Assembly (NCBI RefSeq): GCF_031884435.1
Contig: NZ_CP134779.1
Coordinates: forward strand, 4,774,001-4,838,000
DNA from: Bosea sp. 685
GTDB taxonomy: Bacteria > Pseudomonadota > Alphaproteobacteria > Rhizobiales > Beijerinckiaceae
DNA: 64,000 bases
Direction: 5' to 3'
This document shows positions 8,641 through 16,975 of the stretch, one piece after another. Both the position numbers and the translations under genes were made by a program. The notes under the pieces were generated by a model, which saw only the letters and a list, made by a program, of their open reading frames with translations, was not told where the DNA came from and ran no database searches. Numbering within the stretch: the first letter of the stretch is position 1; each line of letters begins with the position of its first letter.

Positions 8641-9366
8641 ATGAAACTGACCGCTTTCAAAGCCCTGACCTTCGATTGCTACGGCACGCTGATCGACTGG
8701 GAGAGCGGGATGGTCGCGGCGTTGCAACCGCTCGTCAGCAAGGTCGCGCGGCCGCTGAGCCGCAATGACGTGCTCGAGGCGCATGCCCGGCACGAATCGC
8801 GCCAGCAATTGCAGACGCCGGGCAAGCTCTACCGGGAGCTTCTCGCCGTGGTCTACAAACGCCTGGCGGAAGAATGGAACGTGACGGTGAGCTGGGAGGA
8901 GTGCCTGGCTTACGGCCGTTCCGTCCGCGACTGGCCGGCCTTTCCCGATACGGTCGAGGCTTTGCGCGAACTGAAACAGCACTATCAGCTCGTCATCCTG
9001 TCCAATGTCGACAACGAATCCTTCGCCTTCAGCAATGCCAAGCTCGGCGTCGCGTTCGATGCGATCTACACGGCCGAGGATATCGGCAGCTACAAGCCGG
9101 CTTCCGGCAATTTCGACTACATGCTGACCTCGCTCGCCGATCGCGGCATCGCCAAGGCTGACATCCTCCACACCGCCGAGAGCATGTTCCACGACCACAA
9201 GCCGGCGAATGCGATCGGCCTCGCCTCCTGCTGGATCTATCGACGCCATGCCGATGAAGGTTTCGGCGCCACGATGAACCCAGGCGCGATGCCGCATTAC
9301 GATTTTCGCTTCACCAGCCTTGGCGATCTCGCGGCGGCGGTGAAGGCCGAGGCGGGGCGCGCCTGA
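8641..9366 (+). CDS. HAD-superfamily hydrolase, haloacid dehalogenase type II-like
   Basis: A 241-residue cytoplasmic HAD hydrolase. Motif I is FDCYGTLIDWE with nucleophile D12; motif II is ILSNVDNES; the motif III Lys is in YKPASGNF. This layout matches the L-2-haloacid dehalogenase subfamily. The loop that carries Ser and Asn in characterised L-2-haloacid dehalogenases reads AESMFHDH here, so the Asn is missing, and dehalogenase activity is less certain than for its neighbour. GGAG six bases upstream supports the ATG at 8641. It follows the putative fluoroacetate dehalogenase, which may hint at shared haloacid metabolism. Confidence 0.8.
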   Translation: MKLTAFKALTFDCYGTLIDWESGMVAALQPLVSKVARPLSRNDVLEAHARHESRQQLQTPGKLYRELLAVVYKRLAEEWNVTVSWEECLAYGRSVRDWPAFPDTVEALRELKQHYQLVILSNVDNESFAFSNAKLGVAFDAIYTAEDIGSYKPASGNFDYMLTSLADRGIAKADILHTAESMFHDHKPANAIGLASCWIYRRHADEGFGATMNPGAMPHYDFRFTSLGDLAAAVKAEAGRA

Positions 9367-9375
9367 GGCGCCGGC

Positions 9376-10260
9376 ATGTCGCGCTCGCCCTCACTCGCGC
9401 CGTCCCGGCCTGCTTCCGGCGAGCCCGAGCTCGAGCCGGAGCTCGTCCTGGTGCTGGGCGCGGGCGGGGCGCGGGGCTTGAGCCATATTCCCGTGCTGGA
9501 GGCCCTCGATGAGCTCGGCGTCAAACCTGCTCTGATCGCCGGCTGTTCGATGGGCGCGATCGTGGGGGCGGCCTATGCGGCGGGCCTCTCGGGCAAGGAG
9601 CTGCGTGAGCATGTCGCGCTGACCTTCCGCGACCGCGCCCGGGTGATCGCGCGGCTGCTCGACGCCCGCATCGGCAAGTTCACCGATTTGATGCGCGGGC
9701 TGGGCAACCCCGTGCTGATCGACGGCGAGCGCATGCTCGACCTGTTCTGGCCGGAAGCCGTGCCCGACCGCTTCGATCAATTGCAGATCCCGTTCGCGGC
9801 GCTCGCCACCGACTACCACCTTCATGCCGAGGTCCTGCTGCGCGAGGGGCCATTGACGCCGGCGGTCGCGGCTTCGCTTGCGATCCCGGGCTTGATCCGG
9901 CCGGTCATCATCGACGGCCATGTGCTGATCGACGGCGGCGCGATCAATCCCCTGCCCTATGACCGCCTGCTGGCGCCGGGCCGCATCGTCATGGCCGTCG
10001 ACACCAGTGCGCCCGCAACCATCAGCGAGACGCGCATCCCTGAGCCGCTGGAAGCGATGCTCGGCGTCAGCCAGATCCTGACGCGGACGATCGTGCAGCG
10101 CATGATCGAGCGCCAGCCGCCCGATATCCTGATCCGCGCCGGCGTCGACGGCATTGGCGGGCTCGATTTCTTCAAGGCGCAGGCGATCCTGGAGGCCTCC
10201 GAGCCGATCAAGGACGAGGTCAAGCGAAGACTGTCTCAGGCGCTCGAACGGCGGGGCTGA
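9376..10260 (+). CDS. patatin-like phospholipase family protein (RssA-like)
   Basis: A 294-residue patatin-fold lipid acyl hydrolase. It shows the oxyanion loop GGARG (30-34), the nucleophile elbow GCSMG with Ser58, and the catalytic Asp186 in LIDGGA, giving the Ser-Asp dyad of the family. There is no signal peptide, so a cytoplasmic or peripheral membrane location is likely. It starts 10 bp after the HAD gene stop, probably the same transcript. The 3' end overlaps the convergent ArsR gene by 41 bp. The lipid substrate is unknown. Confidence 0.88.
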   Translation: MSRSPSLAPSRPASGEPELEPELVLVLGAGGARGLSHIPVLEALDELGVKPALIAGCSMGAIVGAAYAAGLSGKELREHVALTFRDRARVIARLLDARIGKFTDLMRGLGNPVLIDGERMLDLFWPEAVPDRFDQLQIPFAALATDYHLHAEVLLREGPLTPAVAASLAIPGLIRPVIIDGHVLIDGGAINPLPYDRLLAPGRIVMAVDTSAPATISETRIPEPLEAMLGVSQILTRTIVQRMIERQPPDILIRAGVDGIGGLDFFKAQAILEASEPIKDEVKRRLSQALERRG

Positions 10261-10963
10261 CAGCCTCTGGTTCGTCGCAGCGGAAGCCCGGCAGCGCGGC
10301 GCTCAGGGCTGCCCTGCCCTCCTCGGTCAGGACCACGGCGCGGCTGTCCTTCTTGCGGCGCACCCAGCCCGTCTCGAAGCAGCGGCAGGCCAGAGCGGCG
10401 GCAAGGCTGCCGGCGAGATGCGGCTTGCGCTCGCTCCAGTCGAGGCAGGGGCGCAGCGCGGCGCGGCGGCTCTTCGGCAGCGCGGGATCAACGGCGAGCG
10501 CGGCAAAAACCGCCTCGCCCGAAGCGCTGAGGCCATAGCCGCCATCGGCGACGATGAGATGCCCGCCCGCAACGAGCGCGTCATGGATGCCGATGCCCAA
10601 CCGGCCGGCGAAATGATCGTAGCAGGTGCGGCCCCGGCTCAACTCCTCGCCGACGCGCGAAGGCAAGCGGCGGTTGCTGGGCTGCGTGCCGGCCAGCACC
10701 ATGAGCCCTTCCAGCGCGGTCGCGACCTCGGCGCTCGCCAGCCGGTAATAGCGATGGCGCCCTTGCGCCGCGACGTCGAGCAGACCGCCCTGCATCAGCT
10801 TGGCGAGATGGCCGCTCGCCGTCTGCGGCGCGACGCCGGCGAGATAGGCCAGTTCCTTGGCGGTAAGCGCCCGCCCATCCATCAGCGCGTGCAGCATATT
10901 GGCGCGGGCGGGGTCTCCCATCAGATGGGCGATCTCGGCGAGATAAGGACCATGCGTGCTCAT
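10220..10963 (-). CDS. ArsR-family winged-helix transcriptional regulator
   Basis: A 247-residue DNA-binding protein. Residues 1-85 form an ArsR-type winged helix: MGDPARANMLHALMDG, the recognition region LAYLAGVAPQTASGHLAKLMQGGLL and the wing RHRYYRLA. No classical CxC metal site is present in the helix. The longer C-terminal part has several Cys and His (TCYDHFAG, PCLDW, CRCFE) that might bind a ligand or metal. It is divergent from a TauE-type transporter across 107 bp, so it may regulate that exporter and itself. Confidence 0.85.
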   Translation of the reverse strand: MSTHGPYLAEIAHLMGDPARANMLHALMDGRALTAKELAYLAGVAPQTASGHLAKLMQGGLLDVAAQGRHRYYRLASAEVATALEGLMVLAGTQPSNRRLPSRVGEELSRGRTCYDHFAGRLGIGIHDALVAGGHLIVADGGYGLSASGEAVFAALAVDPALPKSRRAALRPCLDWSERKPHLAGSLAAALACRCFETGWVRRKKDSRAVVLTEEGRAALSAALPGFRCDEPEAVSPAVRAPETVFA

Positions 10964-11070
10964 GCAGGCATCTTGCTCCTCGGCTCGGGCGAGACCAAGC
11001 CGGAATGCTACGGCCGCGACCGTAGTGTCGGACCGCGACAGGATGCGGCAACAATGCCAGAAAACCGGCC

Positions 11071-11814
11071 ATGGAAAACCTGCACCTCATCCTCTTCATC
11101 GCCGCGACCTTCCTGCTTGCCGGCTTCGTCAAGGGCGTCATCGGGCTTGGCCTGCCGACCATCGCGGTCGGCATTCTCGGCGTGGTGATGGCGCCAGCCC
11201 AGGCCGCGGCCCTGCTGGTGGCGCCCAATCTCGTCACCAATGGCTGGCAGATCGCGACCGGCCCTGGCCTCAAGGCAATCTGTCTGAGGCTCTGGCCGAT
11301 GCTGGCTGGCATCTGTATCGGCACCTGGGCCGGCGCGGGGCTTCTTCAGCAGCAGAAGGAAGGCTCGGCCACGCTCTGGCTCGGCATCGCGCTGGTGCTC
11401 TATGCGCTGGTCGGCCTGAAGGCCGCCAAGCTGCGCGTACCCGCCCACACTGAGCGCTGGCTCGGCCCCATCATCGGTATCGCGACCGGCGTCGCCACCG
11501 CTGCCACCGGCGTCTTCGTGCTACCGGCCGTGCCCTATCTGCAGGCGCTCGGCCTCGACAAGGATGAGCTGATCCAGGCGCTCGGCATCTCCTTCATCGT
11601 CTCGACGCTGGCCCTGTCCTTCGGGCTGGTCGGAGCCGGCGCGCTGAATATGGGCGTCGCCTGGCACTCGCTGCTGGCGCTGGCTCCGGCGCTCGCCGGG
11701 CAAGCAGCCGGCACGGTGATCCGCGCCCGGATTTCCGCCGCGACCTTCAAGATCTGCTTCTTCGCGGGACTGCTGGCGCTGGGCGGCTATCTGGTGATCA
11801 GAGCGCTTGGCTGA
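11071..11814 (+). CDS. sulfite exporter TauE/SafE family membrane protein
   Basis: A 247-residue integral membrane protein with about eight hydrophobic segments. The two family half-repeats are visible: GFVKGVIGLGLPTIAVG near residue 17 and GIATGVATAATGVFVLPAVPYL near residue 138. The family moves sulfite, sulfoacetate or related organosulfur anions across the inner membrane; the actual substrate is not determinable. It is divergent from the ArsR regulator, a plausible regulator-transporter pair. No strong Shine-Dalgarno precedes the ATG. Confidence 0.88.
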   Translation: MENLHLILFIAATFLLAGFVKGVIGLGLPTIAVGILGVVMAPAQAAALLVAPNLVTNGWQIATGPGLKAICLRLWPMLAGICIGTWAGAGLLQQQKEGSATLWLGIALVLYALVGLKAAKLRVPAHTERWLGPIIGIATGVATAATGVFVLPAVPYLQALGLDKDELIQALGISFIVSTLALSFGLVGAGALNMGVAWHSLLALAPALAGQAAGTVIRARISAATFKICFFAGLLALGGYLVIRALG

Positions 11815-11882
11815 GCGCAGCCTGCGCTCCCAGAGCTCCCGAATCCGGGGGCTGGCCAGGGCGCTTCCATTCGGATCAAGCT

Positions 11883-11970
11883 GTCATTGCGAGCGTGAGC
11901 CGAAGCAATCCAGGGGCCGTCGAGCGCTACGGCTCTGGATTGCTTCGTCGCTCACGCTCCTCGCAATGAC
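11883..11970. repeat. palindromic intergenic element (GTCATTGCGAG type)
   Basis: GTCATTGCGAG (11883-11893) and CTCGCAATGAC (11960-11970) are perfect inverted arms. Further inside, GAAGCAATCCAG pairs with CTGGATTGCTTC. This GTCATTGCGAGCG...GAAGCAATCCAG sequence is a widely dispersed repeat in proteobacterial genomes. It lies between convergent genes and may serve as a bidirectional terminator. Confidence 0.85.
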
Positions 11971-11983
11971 CTGAGAGGCCGTG

Positions 11984-12832
11984 CTAGCCAAGCTCCAGCG
12001 TGGTCACGCCGAACAATTCGGGCGCGAGCGGGATCGGCTCGCCTCGATACATCCGCGTCGTCTCGAAGCCCGGCCGAAGGCCTGCATCCGTCAACTGATC
12101 GATGAATTGCCGGCGCGCAGCGGGCACATCGATGAAGACCTCGCCTGCGACGGAGGATGCAAGATGCGAAACCAGCGCAGCAGCGGTCGCGTCATCCAGC
12201 GCCGACAGCCCGCCGATCTTCCAGCCCACACGGCATTTGCGGATCACGCCATACCCCGTGACCGCGCCCTGCGAGGTCGCGACGCAAGCAAGATGTGGCG
12301 TCACGAGCCAGCGCGCGAGAAAGGCCTCCCGTGATTCCGGAAAGCTCCTGCGATCGAAAGCCATGACTTGAGGCAAAAGGACTTGAGGCAAGTGCTCGGG
12401 AGTGACGATGCTCAGCTCCCGACGATCGACCGGTTCGCCGGCGAAGACGCCACCGAAACGGATGGTGCGGTGGGCCGGCGCAAAACCTTTCCGGCGGTAA
12501 TTCTCGAATTGCTCATCGACCCCGTCGAGCCCGATCGTGCGCCCCGCGAGCCGCGCCATGCCCGCATCCCAGACGGCTTTGCCATGGCCCAGGCCACGCC
12601 TGTCCTCGCGACTGATATAGAGCCCGATGAAGCCATAGCTCGCGCCATAGGCGACGGCTGCGATGGCGGCGACCATCTCGCCATCGACGAAGGCGCCGAT
12701 GAAGCCCTCGGGGTCGCTCGCCTGAAACGCGACGGCGTCGTCGAGGCCTGGATTCCAGCCTTCAGTGGCGGCCCAGTCGATGAGCTGCTCGATCTCGGCC
12801 GGCTCAAGCCTGCGGATGAGGCGCGCGCTCAT
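11984..12832 (-). CDS. GNAT family N-acetyltransferase, two-domain
   Basis: A 282-residue protein. Residues 5-130 carry a GNAT fold with the acetyl-CoA loop REDRRGLGHGKAVWD near residue 78 and NYRRKGF near 112. A second half (about 160-282) resembles the extra acetyltransferase-like domain found C-terminal to some GNATs. The substrate is unknown. The ATG at 12832 is chosen because the longer frame would translate part of a dispersed intergenic repeat (12871-12976). A 15-bp tandem duplication at 12365-12394 duplicates LPQVL/LPQVM inside the protein. Confidence 0.82.
   Translation of the reverse strand: MSARLIRRLEPAEIEQLIDWAATEGWNPGLDDAVAFQASDPEGFIGAFVDGEMVAAIAAVAYGASYGFIGLYISREDRRGLGHGKAVWDAGMARLAGRTIGLDGVDEQFENYRRKGFAPAHRTIRFGGVFAGEPVDRRELSIVTPEHLPQVLLPQVMAFDRRSFPESREAFLARWLVTPHLACVATSQGAVTGYGVIRKCRVGWKIGGLSALDDATAAALVSHLASSVAGEVFIDVPAARRQFIDQLTDAGLRPGFETTRMYRGEPIPLAPELFGVTTLELG
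12365..12394. repeat. 15-bp tandem duplication inside the GNAT gene
   Basis: GACTTGAGGCAAAAG (12365-12379) is followed by GACTTGAGGCAAGTG (12380-12394), differing at two bases. It keeps the frame and yields LPQVLLPQVM in the protein. Confidence 0.75.
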
Positions 12833-12870
12833 GCGGCTGCCTGCGGTAGAGGAATCTGCATGAACCCATT

Positions 12871-12976
12871 CTAGAGCAAGTTCCGATCCAATGGGATCGT
12901 TCAATTGCTCTAGCTCTTTGTTTTAACGCGTTTTCTGCACGCGAACCGGTGTCCACTCCGCTCGAAAGCGCTCTAG
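12871..12976. repeat. dispersed mosaic palindromic element, copy A
   Basis: This 106-bp element matches 50037-50141 closely throughout. It begins CTAGAGCAA (12871-12879), which pairs with TTGCTCTAG (12905-12913). A GATCC/GGATC inner stem lies between, followed by AACGCGTTTTCTGCACGCGAA and ACCGGTGTCC, and the element ends GCTCTAG. Two copies in 64 kb mean it is probably common in this genome. The layout recalls the RIME-type intergenic mosaic elements of rhizobia. The gap 12833-13154 also holds a leader with a 7-bp GGCGCAT/ATGCGCC repeat (13045-13075) and no other gene. Confidence 0.85.
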
Positions 12977-13154
12977 CGTTGCACGTTCGGCGCTGCATAG
13001 GCGCCGCGCTTGGAGCGCACAACACGCAGGGAAGGATGAGGCCCGGCGCATCAGGTCCAAAACGCCTTATGCGCCATTTATGCCCGGTTTTGTCTTCCCA
13101 ATGGCAATCTTACGCATCGGCGATCGATCATCCGGGCTCCCACAGGAGGTTGCG

Positions 13155-13322
13155 ATGGTCACCTATGAAGCACTGCAGCGCCGCAGCGAACCTGCTCGTC
13201 GGACCATGCCGCAACCGCGGCGCGACGGCGGCGCAAGTCGTGACCTGCTGCATACATTCATTTTGCTGGCGCTTCTGGCCGGTATCGTCGGCTTCCGTGC
13301 CTGGCTGAGCATGCCTTATTGA
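13155..13322 (+). CDS. small single-pass membrane protein, hypothetical
   Basis: A 55-residue protein with a polar, Arg-rich N-terminal half and one C-terminal transmembrane helix (LLHTFILLALLAGIVGF) ending WLSMPY. The start at 13155 is well supported by AGGAGGT five to six bases upstream, which is why the longer frame from 13080 is not used. I recognise no family. The positive N-terminus before the helix predicts the N-terminus in the cytoplasm. It stands alone between a repeat-bearing gap and a hairpin. Confidence 0.65.
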   Translation: MVTYEALQRRSEPARRTMPQPRRDGGASRDLLHTFILLALLAGIVGFRAWLSMPY

Positions 13323-13414
13323 AGACGCGGAAGAGGCTTCCCGCCAAAATCGGGCGCCCCAGCTGCTCCATCAAGACATCGTTGATGGAGCAACTCCGCC
13401 CAGATCCGCGTCTT
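13322..13414. terminator. nested inverted repeats between convergent genes
   Basis: An outer 10-bp pair, AAGACGCGGA (13322-13331) and TCCGCGTCTT (13405-13414), encloses a perfect 11-bp hairpin TGCTCCATCAA (13364-13374) / TTGATGGAGCA (13382-13392) with a 7-base loop. It starts at the stop of the small membrane gene and faces the convergent gene ending at 13490. There is no T-run, so it may be a dispersed element or a processing/termination structure rather than a classical terminator. Confidence 0.5.
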
Positions 13415-13489
13415 GCGGGCGTCTATTTCGATCGTGTCGAATAACGTTCGAAACGTCGAAAGCTGCGAAACGACCGAAAGCCGAATCTG

Positions 13490-13777
13490 TCACGGCGTCG
13501 CTTGCTGCAGCAACGGGGACTGCTGCAACAGCGAACAGCCCATTGCGGCGATGCTCAACCAGAGCACCTCATCCCATTGATTGAGCGCATGCATCGTGAA
13601 GCGCTGCCCTTGCATCACCGCTGTCACGGCCGTGATCATTCCGTAGAGCGCCAGCAATCCCGACAAAGCCAGGAGAAACCCTGATTTGCCGAACAGCGCC
13701 AGCACGGCGGAAACGGAAACCTTGAAAACGAACCTGCCGACAAGGCTGCGGGCGATCGGATCGATACGCGCGATCAT
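13490..13777 (-). CDS. small hypothetical membrane protein
   Basis: A 95-residue protein with three probable transmembrane segments (FVFKVSVSAVLALFG, FLLALSGLLALYGMITAV, EVLWLSIAAMGCSLL). The ATG at 13777 is preferred because GAGGAG lies nine bases before it; the next upstream ATG at 13810 has no such site. The C-terminal QQSPLLQQATP looks like a short internal repetition. No family recognised, and no neighbour suggests a function. Confidence 0.6.
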   Translation of the reverse strand: MIARIDPIARSLVGRFVFKVSVSAVLALFGKSGFLLALSGLLALYGMITAVTAVMQGQRFTMHALNQWDEVLWLSIAAMGCSLLQQSPLLQQATP

Positions 13778-13938
13778 CGGATTGGGCTCCTCATCGGCCA
13801 GAGGCGTCATGGCGCGTCAAGCTCTACGCCAGCCGGCCCGAATATGGAGATTGCCCTGCTCCCACGTCGTGGTTCCATTCGGTTGCGGAGCGGAAAGATA
13901 AAGATCGCATCAAGGCGACCGTCTCGGCCGAGGGCGCC

Positions 13939-14400
13939 CTACCGCTTTGCCTTGAAAAATTCCCGCAGCAGCCCCGCAGCCTCGCTTTCGCTCAAGCCGC
14001 CATAAACCTCGGGAGCGTGGTGGCAGGTCGGGCTGGCATAGAGCCTGACCCCGTTCTCGACCGCACCGCCCTTGGGGTCGCCTGCGCCGAAATAGAGCCG
14101 GCGGATGCGGGAAAAGGAGATCGCGGCGGCGCACATCGGGCAGGGTTCGAGCGTGACGTAGAGATCGCAGCCGATCAATCGCTCGCTGCCGATTTCCTCG
14201 CAAGCCAGGCGCAGCGCCAGCATCTCGGCATGGGCGGTCGGATCCTTCAGCTCCAGCGTGCGGTTTCCCGCGCTCGCCAGCACGACACCCTCGCGCAGGA
14301 CCACCGCCCCGACCGGAACCTCGCCACGTGCGGCGGCCGCCCGCGCCTCAGCCAAAGCGAGCGCCATGCCGTCCACGCCATTTGCCTTCGCCTGCACCAT
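13939..14400 (-). CDS. tadA: tRNA-specific adenosine deaminase
   Basis: Deaminates A34 of tRNA-Arg(ACG) to inosine in the cytoplasm (about 153 aa, usual length). The deaminase zinc site is complete: HAEM (His ligand plus catalytic Glu) near residue 58 and PCPMCAAA (two Cys ligands) near residue 88. The start could also be the in-frame ATG at 14433; 14400 gives a normal length. It is divergent from rluB, in an order (tadA, rluB, rsmD) common in Hyphomicrobiales. Confidence 0.93.
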   Translation of the reverse strand: MVQAKANGVDGMALALAEARAAAARGEVPVGAVVLREGVVLASAGNRTLELKDPTAHAEMLALRLACEEIGSERLIGCDLYVTLEPCPMCAAAISFSRIRRLYFGAGDPKGGAVENGVRLYASPTCHHAPEVYGGLSESEAAGLLREFFKAKR

Positions 14401-14579
14401 CAAAAACCCTGCTTTACCGCTCGCGAGCGGCAAGGCGCTCTGCTACAAGCGCCGGCTATCAGTCAGCGTTCCGTCCGGCTCGATTGTGCCGGTCGGGGAC
14501 GCGCGCGACATCAAATATTTGAGCATCGGCCATTCGCGAAAGTGCATTCCACTTCTGCGGACCATGCTTCGGAGCGATC

Positions 14580-16934
14580 ATGAGCGACGACAACAACCAG
14601 AAAAGCCGTGGCCCGCGCAAGGGCGGCGGCGCAGGCGGCCGCGGTGGCGGCCAAGGCGGCGGTAAAGATGGCGGCTCGCGCGGCGGCGGTTTCGGACGCG
14701 ATGGCGCGGGTCGCGGGCCGGCGCGCTCCGGTGCACCAAGTGGCGAGCGCAAGCCATTCCGCAGCCGCTCCGAGGGTGGTGAGCGCCCGGCCCGGGCCAC
14801 GTCCGAGGGTGGCGAACGCCCCCAGCGTCGTTTCGACAAGCCGGCCGGCCAGCGCGATGGTGCTCCGCGCCCGCCGCGCGCCGGTGGCGAGCGCCCGTTC
14901 CGGGCCAGGCCCGAGGGCGAGCGCGCGCCTTATCGCGAGCGCAGCAACGACGATCGCCCGAGCCGCGGTGCCAGCAGCGGGACTGAGCGGCCCTTCCGCG
15001 CCAGGCCCGAGGGCGAACGCAGTGCGAGCCGGCCGCCCCGCGAGGGTGGCGAGAGGCCGTTCCGCGCCAGGCCTGAGGGCGAGCGCAGCTCCAGCCGCCC
15101 GCCTCGTGATGGCGCCGCGCCGCGTGGCAAGAGCTTTGGCGCCAAAAGCTTCGGCCAGCGTGACGATAAGCGTTCTGAACGGCCGCGCCGTGAAGACGCA
15201 GCAGCCGAGCCCAAGCTTCTCGCTTCGCTTGCCGCGCAAGAACCTGAGCGCATCGCCAAGGTGATGGCGCGGGCCGGTGTCGCCTCGCGTCGCGACAGCG
15301 AGGCGATGATCGCGGAAGGCCGCGTCAGCGTGAACGGCAAGGTGCTGGAAAGCCCGGCGCTCGATATCGGCCCCAATGACGTCGTTCTGGTCGATGGCGA
15401 GCCCTTGCCGGCGCGTGAGCGCACGCGGATGTGGCTTTATCACAAGCCGCGCGGGCTGGTGACGACGAACCATGATCCGGAGGGTCGGCCGACCGTATTC
15501 GACTCGCTGCCGGAAGAGCTCCCGCGCGTGCTCTCGATCGGCCGGCTCGACATCAACACCGAAGGCTTGCTGCTGCTCACCAATGACGGCGGTCTCGCGC
15601 GCATGCTGGAGCTGCCCGAGACGGGCTGGCTCAGGCGCTACCGCGTGCGCGCCTTCGGCTCGATCACCCAGGACAAGCTCGACACGCTGCGCGACGGCGT
15701 GACGATCGAGGGCGTGAGTTATGGCCCGATCGTCGCCCGCTTCGAGCGCCAGCAGGGCTCGAACACCTGGCTCGTGGTCGATCTGCGCGAAGGCAAGAAC
15801 CGCGAGGTCAAGACGGTGCTCGAGCATCTCGGCCTCGACGTGAACCGATTGATCCGGGTCTCGTTCGGCCCGTTCCAGCTCGGCGACCTGCCCGAGGGCG
15901 AGGTCGACGAGATCCGCTCGCGCGTGCTTAAGGACCAGCTCGGCGAAGATCTGATCGCGAGGGCTGGCGTCGATCTGGAGGCGCCGCGCCGCGACGAGAT
16001 GCCGGCGGCCCCTCCCCGCGCGCCCAGTGGCGACGACCGGCCGCGCCGGCGTGAGACAGGCGACCGCGACGGCAAGCCCGAGCGGGAGCGCTGGCAGAGC
16101 GACGCCGTGCGTACACCTTCCAAGGATGACCGCAGCGAGAAGCCGTGGAAACGCACCGTCTGGCGCGATGCCGAGGCGGAGCCGCAGCGCGAGCGCAAGG
16201 CACCGCCGCGCCGTGGCGCCGATCCCAAGATCGAGCGCCAGACGCGCGAGGCCACCGGCGAGGTGGTCCGCCGCCGCGACAAGGCGATCGAGGATCCCAA
16301 TGGCCGCCGCGTGCTGGTGGAGCGCGTCAGCGCCACGCCCCGCGAGGTGCGCCCTGCCAGCGCGGTGCGCCCTGCCCGCGAGGAGCGCCCGGCCCGCGAG
16401 GGCGTCAACCCCAAGCGCCGGCCCGACCGCCTGCCACGCAGCGAGCGCGGCGCGGCCGGGGGGCGTCCGCCACGCACGCAGGAGCGCACAAGCAGCAGCG
16501 AACGCCCGGCCCGCCGCCCGCGCGAGGAGGCCGGCGGCCGCGACCGCGCGGCCGAGCGCCCCTGGCAGGATGCCGCGCCGCGCCAGGATGCGGCGCCACG
16601 CAGCGAGCGTCCCGAACGCGCGCCCCGGGACGGCAGCGAGCGTCCCGCGCGCCGCTTCACCGAGCGCAGCGGCGATGACAAGCCACGCGGCCGCAGCTTC
16701 GGTGACAAGCCGGGCGGCGCGCCCAAGAGCTATGCCGCGCGCTCAAGCGAGCGGCCGGCCGGCCGCAGCGCAGGCGGCGAGCGCAGCGGCGGCAAGTCGT
16801 TCGGGGGGAAACCCTCCGGAGCCAAACCCTCCGGGGGCCGCCCCTTCGGCGGCAAGCCCGGCGGCGGCGGTCGCCCGGGCGGCGGCGGCAAGGGTCCGCG
16901 CCCAGGCGGTGCCGGGCGCGGCAAGCGCGACTGA
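14580..16934 (+). CDS. rluB: 23S rRNA pseudouridine synthase RluB-like with long disordered tails
   Basis: A 784-residue protein, more than twice the usual length. The folded core is residues about 220-450: S4 RNA-binding domain (IAKVMARAGVASRRDSEAM) followed by the RsuA/RluB catalytic domain with GRLDINTEGLLLLTND, whose Asp is the catalytic nucleophile. Before it lie about 215 residues of Gly/Arg/Ser/Pro-rich sequence with repeated RPFRARPEGER. After it lie about 330 residues of Arg-Pro-Ala-Gly-rich sequence ending GRGKRD. The tails resemble RNA-binding disordered regions. rsmD follows 41 bp downstream, so both rRNA-modifying genes are probably cotranscribed. Confidence 0.92.
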   Translation: MSDDNNQKSRGPRKGGGAGGRGGGQGGGKDGGSRGGGFGRDGAGRGPARSGAPSGERKPFRSRSEGGERPARATSEGGERPQRRFDKPAGQRDGAPRPPRAGGERPFRARPEGERAPYRERSNDDRPSRGASSGTERPFRARPEGERSASRPPREGGERPFRARPEGERSSSRPPRDGAAPRGKSFGAKSFGQRDDKRSERPRREDAAAEPKLLASLAAQEPERIAKVMARAGVASRRDSEAMIAEGRVSVNGKVLESPALDIGPNDVVLVDGEPLPARERTRMWLYHKPRGLVTTNHDPEGRPTVFDSLPEELPRVLSIGRLDINTEGLLLLTNDGGLARMLELPETGWLRRYRVRAFGSITQDKLDTLRDGVTIEGVSYGPIVARFERQQGSNTWLVVDLREGKNREVKTVLEHLGLDVNRLIRVSFGPFQLGDLPEGEVDEIRSRVLKDQLGEDLIARAGVDLEAPRRDEMPAAPPRAPSGDDRPRRRETGDRDGKPERERWQSDAVRTPSKDDRSEKPWKRTVWRDAEAEPQRERKAPPRRGADPKIERQTREATGEVVRRRDKAIEDPNGRRVLVERVSATPREVRPASAVRPAREERPAREGVNPKRRPDRLPRSERGAAGGRPPRTQERTSSSERPARRPREEAGGRDRAAERPWQDAAPRQDAAPRSERPERAPRDGSERPARRFTERSGDDKPRGRSFGDKPGGAPKSYAARSSERPAGRSAGGERSGGKSFGGKPSGAKPSGGRPFGGKPGGGGRPGGGGKGPRPGGAGRGKRD
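14892..15086 (+). repeat. 33-nt repeats encoding RPFRARPEGER in rluB
   Basis: Three near-identical 33-nt copies lie at 14892-14924, 14988-15020 and 15054-15086, the last two at a 66-bp period. They encode the same 11-residue basic motif within the disordered N-terminal tail. Such repeats can expand or contract by slippage. Confidence 0.8.
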
Positions 16935-16971
16935 GGAAAACGTGACTGAGGCAAGCGTGACTGGGGGCTGA
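16927..16971. repeat. three 15-bp tandem units across the rluB stop codon
   Basis: GCGACTGAGGAAAAC, GTGACTGAGGCAAGC and GTGACTGGGGGCTGA follow one another without gaps (16927-16971). The first contains the rluB TGA (16932-16934). They fill the whole gap to rsmD at 16976. Confidence 0.75.
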
Positions 16972-16975
16972 AGCG

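Noticed and set aside
16800..16930. A possible CRISPR-like or satellite repeat at the rluB 3' end
   Set aside because: It is Gly/Pro/Lys-coding low-complexity sequence of the protein tail, not regularly spaced repeats.
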